Origin: Nocardiopsis sp. NRRL B-16309
Lineage (GTDB): Bacteria > Actinomycetota > Actinomycetes > Streptosporangiales > Streptosporangiaceae
Assembly (NCBI RefSeq): GCF_001279585.1
Contig: NZ_LGEC01000110.1
Span: 1 to 7,316, forward strand
Reading direction: 5' to 3'
DNA length: 7,316 bases
The notes beneath the pieces are model-generated. The model had not been told where the DNA came from. It did not search any database and saw only the letters and a list, made by a program, of their open reading frames with translations. Shown in pieces: positions 1-5,127 of the stretch. The stretch's first letter is position 1; each line of letters begins with the position of its first letter. The translations under genes and the position numbers were made by a program.

Positions 1-453
1 GGTGCGAAGACCCACCGGGAGGTCGTGAACCAGAACTCCCCCACCGCCGTCGCCGGCCGTACCGCCGTCAACCCGCGTCTGGTCACCCACCCCCACCAGG
101 GATGGCAACTCGTCCTGGGCCACCTGGTCCCCGACCTTCGATATGCCTCCTACGAAGCGGCCCAGGACCGCCCCGAGTGGGCGGGGGAAGCGACCATCTA
201 CGTCTACGACCAGGGCGGATCCTGGGCTCTGGGCGAGTACACCCCGGCCGGTGCCCCCTACGAGGCGCGGCGGGACGGACCACGGGACTTGTGGGCGGAG
301 GTCGGCGCAGCGTGGGAGGCCTGGTGCGCGGCGGGCCGACCGGGTCGAGACCGGCTCGGACTGACAGTGGATGAGGCAGGGACCCGGCTGTGGGTGGACG
401 AACCGCGGCGGGTCCTTGGTCGCAGCCTTCACCCGCTGGTCCCGCAGCCGTAG
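1..453 (+). CDS. C-terminal part of a PCMT-like SAM methyltransferase, peptide-maturation type (5' partial)
   Basis: The reading frame is open to the left edge, so this is most likely the last 150 residues of a longer protein. A GTG at 25 could serve as an internal start, but the purine-rich GGGAGG at 17-22 sits only two bases before it, too close for a normal ribosome site. No SAM-binding Rossmann motifs are present; they would lie upstream. What remains has a pattern I associate with the C-terminal domain of actinobacterial protein-L-isoaspartate-O-methyltransferase-like enzymes in ATP-grasp peptide maturase loci: a GGSWAL segment (about residues 72-77), then GPRDLWAEV (93-101), an AGRPGRDR turn, and GLTVDEAGTRLWVDEP near the end. 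In such systems the methyltransferase acts on aspartates of a ribosomal peptide. The assignment rests on these C-terminal motifs only. A rho-independent-type hairpin follows the stop. Confidence 0.55.
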   Translation, partial: GAKTHREVVNQNSPTAVAGRTAVNPRLVTHPHQGWQLVLGHLVPDLRYASYEAAQDRPEWAGEATIYVYDQGGSWALGEYTPAGAPYEARRDGPRDLWAEVGAAWEAWCAAGRPGRDRLGLTVDEAGTRLWVDEPRRVLGRSLHPLVPQP

Positions 454-517
454 GAGCATCCGGGCCTTTCGTCCTGGCGTTGGGTCGTGACTGACCAGTA
501 GCGTGGCCTCGCACATG

Positions 518-554
518 GATCGGCCCCTGCCTCGTAGCCTGGCAGGGGCCGATC
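518..554. terminator. Strong hairpin between convergent genes, likely bidirectional terminator
   Basis: The arms GATCGGCCCCTGCC (518-531) and GGCAGGGGCCGATC (541-554) are perfect reverse complements, giving a 14-bp stem with a 9-base loop. On the + strand TGTTTCTGG follows, a modest T-rich tail. It lies between the stop of the + strand methyltransferase fragment (453) and the end of the minus-strand DUF397 gene (574), so it probably ends the former and may also end the latter; the minus-strand side has no T tract. Confidence 0.8.
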
Positions 555-573
555 TGTTTCTGGGCTGGTGTGG

Positions 574-765
574 TTACTCGGAGGGGGCTGCTCGGAGGAA
601 GGCCAGCATCTCCTGCGCGGGAACGGAGATGCACAGACCGTCACGGTTCTTCGTGTCGCGCAGGTGAGCGTGCTGCCCAGTCCGTGCGAGTTCCACGCAC
701 TCGCCGCCCTGAGAGCTGTACGACGACTTGTAGAACAGCTCGTCGGGCGGGGTCGGAATGCTCAT
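574..765 (-). CDS. DUF397 family small protein
   Basis: This 63-aa protein has the DUF397 signature: an aromatic-K-S-S-Y-S segment near the N-terminus (FYKSSYSSQGG, residues 11-21), then ECVELA, then a RDTKN stretch corresponding to the usual RDSK, and a C-terminal amphipathic segment ending FLRAAPSE. The length is normal for the family. The start ATG overlaps the stop of the upstream HTH gene (TCAT at 762-765 on the + strand, ATGA on the coding strand), and AGAAGGA lies six to seven bases before it, so the two genes are translationally coupled. In Streptomyces, DUF397 proteins are encoded beside WhiJ-type HTH regulators and are thought to modulate them. The biochemical function is unknown; a partner role with the adjacent HTH protein is inferred from context. 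Confidence 0.92.
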   Translation of the reverse strand: MSIPTPPDELFYKSSYSSQGGECVELARTGQHAHLRDTKNRDGLCISVPAQEMLAFLRAAPSE

Positions 766-1592
766 GGGCGTCCTTCTGCTGCTAGTGCTTGGATGAAATC
801 TCGACTGGCTGCCGGGGAGAGAGCGATTCCCAGCAGTGCTGCGAACCGCCGGGTGGCCGTCGCGACGGTGGCGGGATCCGCGTGTATGCGGCTCTCAGCC
901 ATTGTCTCGACGTATAGCACGGACTCAGCCGGTGGCCCGTCCAGGTGCAGAATCGTGCATGCCCCGTGCTGTGCAGGGTGCGCGCCGGCTGCGAACGGTA
1001 GCACCTGGACGACGATGAACGGGTTCTCCATCTGCTCCAGGATGTGCACGTACTGCGCGGCCATCACGTCGGGGCCGCCGATCTGCCGCCGGAGAGCGCC
1101 CTCGTCCACTACGAACTGCGCGGCCAGCGGCCGATCCCGCTGGAACACCTCTTGGCGCTTCATTCGCGTCTGGAGCCACGCGGCCAACACGGGTGCAGGC
1201 TGGGGCGGGACAGTTCCGGCCAGGTCAGCACGGGCATAGTCCTCGGTCTGGAGCAGAGCTGGAACGACCTGTGCGTGGAACTGGTCGATTGCGCTGGCCT
1301 GGCCCTCCAGGGAGACGTATCCGTCCAAGAGGCGTTGTCGCTCGGGTACCCCTCGCCGAGGGAACAAGGCCAGTAGTTCGCCCCCGGCTCCCAAGGCCGT
1401 GTCCAGCTTCGACGCGAGTGTGCGGGTGGGCGGCTGTCGGCACCGTTCAACCTCGCCGACCGCCTGGCGGCTGAAGCCGGCGAGCTTGCCCAGATCTTCC
1501 TGGCTCAGGCCGGCCTCGGTACGTCGTGCCTTCAGTTCCTGTGCGAAACGGGACAGAGCGAGATCATCAACCACATTCTTCGTGCGCGCCAT
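762..1592 (-). CDS. XRE-family HTH regulator with DUF5753 domain (WhiJ-like)
   Basis: The chosen start gives 276 aa beginning MARTKN. An N-terminal helix-turn-helix spans about residues 13-68, with LSQEDLGKLAGFSRQAVGEVE as the two helices and an RxRQPPT turn typical of this group. From about residue 85 the protein matches DUF5753, including the hallmark VPALLQTEDYARA (about 109-121), a region around KRQEVFQRD, and VQVLPFAAGAHPA. The frame stays open to a further ATG at 1703, but those 37 extra residues are Cys/His-rich, unlike the family, and would cover the inverted-repeat region. No Shine-Dalgarno precedes the chosen ATG; a CATACT hexamer six bases upstream suggests a leaderless transcript. 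The gene is coupled to the DUF397 gene by an ATGA overlap and diverges from the HATPase gene. It probably regulates transcription, perhaps its own, through the repeats upstream. Confidence 0.93.
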   Translation of the reverse strand: MARTKNVVDDLALSRFAQELKARRTEAGLSQEDLGKLAGFSRQAVGEVERCRQPPTRTLASKLDTALGAGGELLALFPRRGVPERQRLLDGYVSLEGQASAIDQFHAQVVPALLQTEDYARADLAGTVPPQPAPVLAAWLQTRMKRQEVFQRDRPLAAQFVVDEGALRRQIGGPDVMAAQYVHILEQMENPFIVVQVLPFAAGAHPAQHGACTILHLDGPPAESVLYVETMAESRIHADPATVATATRRFAALLGIALSPAASRDFIQALAAEGRP

Positions 1593-1602
1593 GCCACAAG
1601 TA

Positions 1603-1617
1603 TGACAGGTGAATGCC
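1603..1617. repeat. Inverted-repeat copy A (candidate operator, HTH-proximal)
   Basis: TGACAGGTGAATGCC. Its reverse complement matches copy B at 1714-1728 in 14 of 15 bases. It overlaps the candidate -10 hexamer of the leaderless HTH gene and lies about ten bases from its start codon, the position expected for an autorepressor site. Confidence 0.55.
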
Positions 1618-1713
1618 AATACTTGCCATGGCATGCTGCAACTATGGCTGAATAAGTGCCTACCTGTAGCCGCACGATAGCTATCTGGGCATGGTGGAGC
1701 CATGGCACCCTAC

Positions 1714-1728
1714 GGCATTTACCTGTCA
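1714..1728. repeat. Inverted-repeat copy B (candidate operator, HATPase-proximal)
   Basis: GGCATTTACCTGTCA, the opposite-orientation partner of copy A, with 96 bases between the two. The shared core is ACCTGTCA preceded by GGCATT. A partial third match (TACCTGT, 1661-1667) lies between them in the same orientation as this copy. Confidence 0.55.
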
Positions 1729-1739
1729 GGGGTGTACAG

Positions 1740-1777
1740 AAAAAAAGGCCTCGGCGGCCGCGTCACGACCCCGAGGT
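1740..1777 (-). terminator. Possible minus-strand intrinsic terminator with a seven-T tract
   Basis: Read on the minus strand, a CCTCGG/CCGAGG stem (1771-1776 with 1749-1754, 16-base loop) is followed by CC and seven T residues (+ strand A7 at 1740-1746). The stem is short and there is no minus-strand gene upstream of it, so it could instead act against antisense transcription from the HATPase side, or the A tract could be a promoter element. Confidence 0.3.
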
Positions 1778-1811
1778 ACGGCTCCCACCCACGTGCGAAA
1801 ACGGTGAGAAC

Positions 1812-1892
1812 ATGCCGAACCCTACCGCCCGACCAGCCGCTCTCGATCACCCGCACAACGAACGGGACCGTCGGGGGGTGAGGACGTGGTGA
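1812..1892 (+). CDS. Possible 26-codon leader ORF coupled to the HATPase gene
   Basis: ATG at 1812, preceded by GGTGAG three bases earlier (spacing short), opens 26 codons beginning MPNPTARPAAL and ending RRGVRTW. The peptide is rich in Pro and Arg with no recognisable domain, signal or membrane segment. The stop TGA (1890-1892) overlaps a GTG start of the HATPase at 1889 in a GTGA arrangement, the form used for translational coupling. It may be a leader that couples ribosomes into the HATPase, or chance; the longer same-frame ORF from 1656 reads back through the operator-like region and is not credible. Confidence 0.3.
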   Translation: MPNPTARPAALDHPHNERDRRGVRTW

Positions 1893-2380
1893 CCCCCACC
1901 GCCATACCGGCCCCCAGGGCTGACCAGGATCGAAGGCACCACGCGCCCCGGATCACTTCTACGCGCATCGACAGCACCTTGGACGCCCCGGCGGCCGGTC
2001 GAGCCTGGGTCCGATCCACGGCCCAGACATGGGGAGTGAGCGGGGACGCCATCGACGTCCTGGAGCTCATCGCCTCCGAACTGGTCACGAACGCCGTTGT
2101 GCACACCCGCAGCCACCTCCCGCTGGTGCTGGCCCTGCTCCGCGAGCACGACGGCACCGTCGGAGTCGCGGTGCGCGACCACGGCAGCGACGACGGCACC
2201 GCCCCCGCCCTGGGGCGCGCAACCGACGTCGAGCACGGCCGCGGCCTCGTGCTCGTGGATGCCCTTTCCCGCGCCTGGGGAGCACGGCCGCTCCTGGATG
2301 AGCATCCCGACCGGGGCCACCTGGTCTGGGCCCTAGTCCCCGGCTCCCACCCCACCGAACCCGCTCCGGTGATCGCGTGA
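1886..2380 (+). CDS. RsbW/SpoIIAB-like ATP-binding protein (HATPase_c family, anti-sigma-like)
   Basis: This 164-aa protein has the GHKL ATPase motifs of the anti-sigma-factor kinase group: the N box ELVTNAVVHT (about residues 65-74, with the Mg-binding Asn69), the G1 box VRDHG (96-100), and the G2 box GRGLVLVDAL (118-127). The first 25 residues are a low-complexity lead-in; the fold begins around residue 26. The length is usual for the family. The start may be GTG 1886 or GTG 1889; the second overlaps the stop of a 26-codon leader, and a G-rich site (1873-1878) serves either. It is soluble, with no membrane segment. Relatives bind and often phosphorylate anti-sigma antagonists or regulate sigma factors; many actinobacterial copies have unknown partners. 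It lies opposite an HTH-DUF5753 / DUF397 pair, as in whiJ/abaA-type loci, suggesting a role in the same developmental switch. No sigma factor or antagonist gene is in the window. Confidence 0.9.
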   Translation: MVTPTAIPAPRADQDRRHHAPRITSTRIDSTLDAPAAGRAWVRSTAQTWGVSGDAIDVLELIASELVTNAVVHTRSHLPLVLALLREHDGTVGVAVRDHGSDDGTAPALGRATDVEHGRGLVLVDALSRAWGARPLLDEHPDRGHLVWALVPGSHPTEPAPVIA

Positions 2381-2383
2381 GGC

Positions 2384-2437
2384 CCGGTGCGGCGCCGCCA
2401 TCCGACCGGGGAGGTCTCACCCCCGGCGCCGCATCGG
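2384..2437 (+). terminator. Long hairpin just after the HATPase stop
   Basis: Positions 2384-2397 pair with 2424-2437 over 14 bp (one G-U). The 26-base loop can form a second short stem, GGGG (2408-2411) with CCCC (2420-2423). It starts three bases after the TGA and is followed by CCGCCCTTTCC, with only a weak T tract. It most likely ends or attenuates the HATPase transcript before the next gene. Confidence 0.6.
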
Positions 2438-2534
2438 TCCCGCCCTTTCCTCCCCCGGTCGTGGCCGGTGCTTGGTCCCCTTGGGCGCCCCAGCCCACCC
2501 CCGACGGCACACGCACGCAGAAAGGGCACACCCG

Positions 2535-3815
2535 ATGATGTCCCTGCCGGACACCTGGTCCGAAGCCACCACGGTCCCCGCCTGGTTCTGGGGCCTACCC
2601 GAGGCCCGCGCGGCCGCGGCCCGTCAGGACCTGGGAGCCGTGCTGTGCCTGGTGGAGCGGCACACCGACCTGCGGCAGGCGGACCTGGCCCGCCTGACCG
2701 GGCTGTCCGCCGCGTCGGTGTCGCGGGAGATCAACGGCCGCCGCAAGCTCTCCAACGCCCACACCATCCGGGCGGCGCTGGCCGCCCTGGGAGCGCCCAC
2801 GGCGGCCGATCCCATCGACACCGGCACCGCCGCCCCGGTCGGCCCAGGGCCGGAGCGGTTGCTGGAGACGCTGAGCCGCTCCAGCGCCGGTCTCCTGCTC
2901 CAGGTCGAGCAGGACGCCGTGGGCGAGTGGTCGGCGGCCGCCGTGGACGAGCACCTGCGCGGTTCGGCGGCCCGCTACCTGACCGTGCCGATCGAGGAGA
3001 CCCTCGCCGAGCTGGTGGAGATCGACGCCCATGTCACGGCCTGGCGGATCCGCAGCCCCGCGCCCACCCGGGCCCGGGAGGTGTGGGCGCTGGCCGGCTG
3101 GCACGCCGCACTGGCCGGGTGGGTGTGCGTGGACCGCGGCCGCCCGGACCTGGCCGGGGTCCACGCCCGCGCGGCCGCGGCCTGCACCGAGTACAGCGGC
3201 CACGAGGGCGTCGCGGCATGGACCGCGGTGCTGCGCCGCACGATCTCCTACTGGCAGGCCTACCGCCGCCAGGGGGCGCGCCACGCCGCCGCCGGACTGG
3301 AGGCCGCGCACCGGGTCCGGGGCGGCGCCCTGCTGATCACGCTCAGCGCCCTGGCCCAGGACCACGCCCATCTGGGCGAGGAGGAGGCGGCGCTGGACCT
3401 GCTGGGCCAGGCCCGCCGGGCGATCGACCTGGAGCCCACCGAGGACAGCGACCTGGCCGGGCCGCTGGCGTGCGGGCCGTCCCGGGCCTACGGCTACTTC
3501 GTGGAGACGATGCTGGACCTGGACCGCCCAGCCGAAGCCGTCGCGGTCGCCGAGGAAGGACTGGACTTCGCCGCCGACCGCATGGTCCGCAACCACGGGT
3601 CGGAGAGGATGCTCCAGCTGCACCGCGCGCTGGCCCTAGCCCGCCTGGACCGTGCCGAGGAGGCCATGGCCGCGGTGGTGCCGATCCTGGACACCCCCCA
3701 GGAGCAGCGTGCCCAACCGCTGCGGCTGCGGATGCGCCAGGTCGGACGCGCCTTGCCGAAGGGCACCGAAGCCGACACGCTCAGAGAGCGCATCAACCAG
3801 TTCGCCCGCCCCTAA
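2535..3815 (+). CDS. HTH regulator with alpha-helical (TPR-like) C-terminal region
   Basis: The start ATG at 2535 follows GAAAGG by eight bases; the frame extends upstream to a GTG but without a usable ribosome site. The product has 426 aa. An N-terminal helix-turn-helix spans roughly residues 32-80: LRQADLARLTGLSAASVSREINGRRKL (46-72) shows the positioning helix, turn and recognition helix of XRE-type proteins. The rest is Ala/Leu/Arg-rich helix pairs resembling degenerate TPRs (for example EEAALDLLGQARRAI, AEAVAVAEEGLDFA, LHRALALARLDRAEEAM), a layout common in actinobacterial regulators whose helical arm binds a partner or peptide. There is no membrane segment. A hairpin separates it from the HATPase, while the next gene starts 11 bases after its stop, so it forms a two-gene unit with the 2H phosphoesterase. 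The target is unknown; the palindrome upstream of the next operon is a candidate only by position. Confidence 0.85.
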   Translation: MMSLPDTWSEATTVPAWFWGLPEARAAAARQDLGAVLCLVERHTDLRQADLARLTGLSAASVSREINGRRKLSNAHTIRAALAALGAPTAADPIDTGTAAPVGPGPERLLETLSRSSAGLLLQVEQDAVGEWSAAAVDEHLRGSAARYLTVPIEETLAELVEIDAHVTAWRIRSPAPTRAREVWALAGWHAALAGWVCVDRGRPDLAGVHARAAAACTEYSGHEGVAAWTAVLRRTISYWQAYRRQGARHAAAGLEAAHRVRGGALLITLSALAQDHAHLGEEEAALDLLGQARRAIDLEPTEDSDLAGPLACGPSRAYGYFVETMLDLDRPAEAVAVAEEGLDFAADRMVRNHGSERMLQLHRALALARLDRAEEAMAAVVPILDTPQEQRAQPLRLRMRQVGRALPKGTEADTLRERINQFARP

Positions 3816-3819
3816 GGAG
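3814..3819 (+). promoter_or_regulatory. Ribosome binding site of the 2H phosphoesterase gene, overlapping the upstream stop
   Basis: AAGGAG shares its first two bases with the TAA stop of the HTH gene and lies seven bases before GTG 3827. It fixes that GTG as the start and rejects the much longer same-frame ORF that runs back through the HTH gene. Confidence 0.8.
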
Positions 3820-3826
3820 CTGCCCT

Positions 3827-4480
3827 GTGGTGTTGACCGACCCCGAACCGAGTACCGACCACCGCACCCGTGACCACTGGTGGGTGCGCCCCGGCTGGGG
3901 ACCCGAAACGCGGTGGTACACCGTCCATGCCACGTTCGCCGACCAGCCCGGGACACCGGCCCTGGTGGCGGAGGCGGCCCGGCTGCGGCCCCTGGTGGAG
4001 CGCACCGGGTGGGATCTGGTGCCGGACCGGTGGCTGCACCTGACGATGCAGGGCGTCGGCGACACCGCCGTAGTGAACCAGGACCAGGCCGCCCGCGTGG
4101 CGGCGGCCGCCCGCCGGTCCCTGGCCGGGACCGGGCCGATCACGGTCGAGCTGGGACCGGCCACCATCGACGCCGAGGGCGTCAACCTGCCCGCCCGCGG
4201 CGAAGGCGCGCGCGCTCTGGACGCGGTGCGCGAGCGGGTGCGCGAGGCGATCGGCGGCGTGCTCGGCAACGACGCGGTCGAAGGCGGGACCGTGTGGCGG
4301 CCGCACGTGTCCTTGGCCTACGCCAACACCACCGGCCTGCCGCTGGAGCCGGTGCGCGAGGACCTGGCCGCCGCAGGCGGACCGGTGGCGGTCCAGATCG
4401 ACCGCGTCCACCTCATCGCCCTGCGCCGCCAGGGCCACCTGTACCGGTGGGACGACGCCACAGCACTCCCCCTGCACTGA
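3827..4480 (+). CDS. 2H phosphoesterase / 2'-5' RNA ligase superfamily protein
   Basis: This 217-aa protein carries the two signature motifs of the 2H superfamily: HLTMQ (His71, Thr73) and HVSLAY (His160, Ser162), about 90 residues apart. An N-terminal WYTVHATF strand (30-37) matches the first strand of the fold. Family members cleave or, in vitro, form 2'-5' or cyclic phosphodiester bonds in RNA or nucleotide-derived substrates; the substrate here cannot be read. The length is a little above the usual 180-200 because of a polar N-terminal stretch of about 25 residues containing WWVRPGWGP. The start GTG follows a clear AAGGAG that overlaps the stop of the HTH gene, implying co-transcription and coupling. 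A strong terminator follows the stop by 13 bases. The in-frame ORF extending back to 2387 is an overlap artefact of GC-rich coding sequence. Confidence 0.9.
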   Translation: MVLTDPEPSTDHRTRDHWWVRPGWGPETRWYTVHATFADQPGTPALVAEAARLRPLVERTGWDLVPDRWLHLTMQGVGDTAVVNQDQAARVAAAARRSLAGTGPITVELGPATIDAEGVNLPARGEGARALDAVRERVREAIGGVLGNDAVEGGTVWRPHVSLAYANTTGLPLEPVREDLAAAGGPVAVQIDRVHLIALRRQGHLYRWDDATALPLH

Positions 4481-4493
4481 ACCACCGGCGACG

Positions 4494-4520
4494 ACGGCCC
4501 CGCCCCACGGGCGGGGCCGT
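4494..4520 (+). terminator. Rho-independent-type terminator after the 2H phosphoesterase gene
   Basis: ACGGCCCCGCCC (4494-4505) and GGGCGGGGCCGT (4509-4520) are perfect reverse complements: a 12-bp stem with a CAC loop, followed by TTGGTCTGTTCC. It separates the HTH/2H unit from the downstream operon. Confidence 0.85.
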
Positions 4521-4565
4521 TGGTCTGTTCCTACGAAACATCTCATCGGTGAGTCGCTGACCTGC

Positions 4566-4593
4566 GTTGCCATCTGGCAACACCGGTGTTGCC
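4566..4593. promoter_or_regulatory. 18-bp palindrome plus third half-site, candidate operator
   Basis: GGCAACACC/GGTGTTGCC (4576-4593) is a perfect 18-bp palindrome, and GTTGCC at 4566-4571 adds a third half-site that pairs with the central GGCAAC across ATCT. The three GTTGCC/GGCAAC boxes lie 46-73 bases before the ATG of the three-gene operon. TTGCCA (4567-4572) is close to a -35 consensus but has no good -10 behind it. A protein-binding operator is the simplest reading; alternatively, in RNA the two hairpins are mutually exclusive. Confidence 0.6.
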
Positions 4594-4638
4594 GCCACAC
4601 CATCGACGCCTGCGGGCCGCTCCGGTGAGTCTGGGCGC

Positions 4639-5127
4639 ATGCACACGTCCACGGCGCCCCTGGCGCACCAGAAGAACGGCCGTCTCGCGCCACGGTTGAC
4701 CCGGTTCCGCGACGAGCACCGGCTCGGCGATGTGGTGCTCTTCGACGACGACGGCGTCGTCATCGCGTTCGCCGGCGGCGACGAGGTCCCCGTCAACCCC
4801 CGGACGCAGATGCGCGCCGAGCAGGCCGGAGCCCTCTACCAGCGCCTGCTGTCCATGACGCAGGCGGTGCCTTGCGCGCTGTGGCGGAAGGGCGCGGGCC
4901 TGCGCGGAGAGGTCGCGCAGCTCATCACGCTGACCTACGGCGCCGGTGGCGGGCCCGCGCGCCCCGGTGCGGGGTGGCCGGTGGTGGTCTACCCCGTCGT
5001 GGAGACCATCGGCCTGGTCGCCGACGCACCCCCGCGGCCCGACGGCAGCGCGTTGGAGCTCCCCGACCTCGGCCGACACCTGGTCCTGCTCGGCGAGGCC
5101 CTGCGCCCCCTGGTGGAGACGGCATGA
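4639..5127 (+). CDS. Uncharacterised protein, possible Roadblock/LC7-like (CvnB position)
   Basis: The 162-aa product starts at ATG 4639, with GGTGAG nine bases before it. A TTG at 4567 would add 24 residues but places the palindromic operator inside the gene. I do not recognise the family with certainty. After a polar lead, LTRFRDEHRLGDVVLFDDDGVVIAF (about 20-44) resembles the opening helix and the strand-turn-strand with an Asp-Gly of Roadblock/LC7 proteins; a helix rich in Ala and Gln follows (57-72), then a strand segment WPVVVYPVVETIGLVA, and a C-terminal helix HLVLLGEALRPLVETA. No membrane segment or cysteine cluster is seen. It overlaps the next gene by ATGA (5124-5127). Its position before a DUF742-like/GTPase-like gene is that of CvnB in conservons, which is the main reason for the Roadblock suggestion. 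The gene itself is certain; the fold is tentative. Confidence 0.8.
   Translation: MHTSTAPLAHQKNGRLAPRLTRFRDEHRLGDVVLFDDDGVVIAFAGGDEVPVNPRTQMRAEQAGALYQRLLSMTQAVPCALWRKGAGLRGEVAQLITLTYGAGGGPARPGAGWPVVVYPVVETIGLVADAPPRPDGSALELPDLGRHLVLLGEALRPLVETA

Larger units (their letters stand above)
1593..1739. promoter_or_regulatory. Divergent regulatory region between the HTH gene and the HATPase unit
   Basis: This stretch is visibly richer in A+T than the flanking genes. It contains an imperfect inverted-repeat pair (1603-1617 and 1714-1728), a further TACCTGT core at 1661-1667, and two perfect 10-base palindromes, TGCCATGGCA (1624-1633) and GATAGCTATC (1676-1685). On the minus strand CATACT (1599-1604) could be a -10 element exactly placed for a leaderless HTH mRNA; the best -35 candidate, ATGGCA, is 19 bases further up and weak. 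No convincing sigma-70-like promoter toward the HATPase could be read. The division into operators and promoters is inferred. Confidence 0.6.

Noticed and set aside
83..634. 183-codon minus-strand ORF across the left genes
   Set aside because: It crosses the strong terminator hairpin, overlaps two supported genes and is Pro/Arg-rich shadow sequence.
1593..1703. 37-codon N-terminal extension of the HTH-DUF5753 gene
   Set aside because: Cys/His-rich residues unlike the family, and it would place the palindromes and copy A of the inverted repeat inside coding sequence.
2595..3623. 342-codon minus-strand ORF opposite the HTH/TPR-like gene
   Set aside because: Low-complexity Gly/Val/Arg/Gln composition, no recognisable motif, and full overlap with a well supported gene.
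2387..3826. N-terminal 480 codons of a long + strand ORF ending at 4480
   Set aside because: It overlaps the HTH regulator out of frame, is a monotonous Arg/Gly/Pro composition typical of GC-rich shadow frames, and the real gene has its own ribosome site and GTG at 3827.
4567..4638. TTG start 24 codons upstream for the 162-aa protein
   Set aside because: It would start inside the triple half-site, and no ribosome site precedes it; ATG 4639 has GGTGAG at nine bases.
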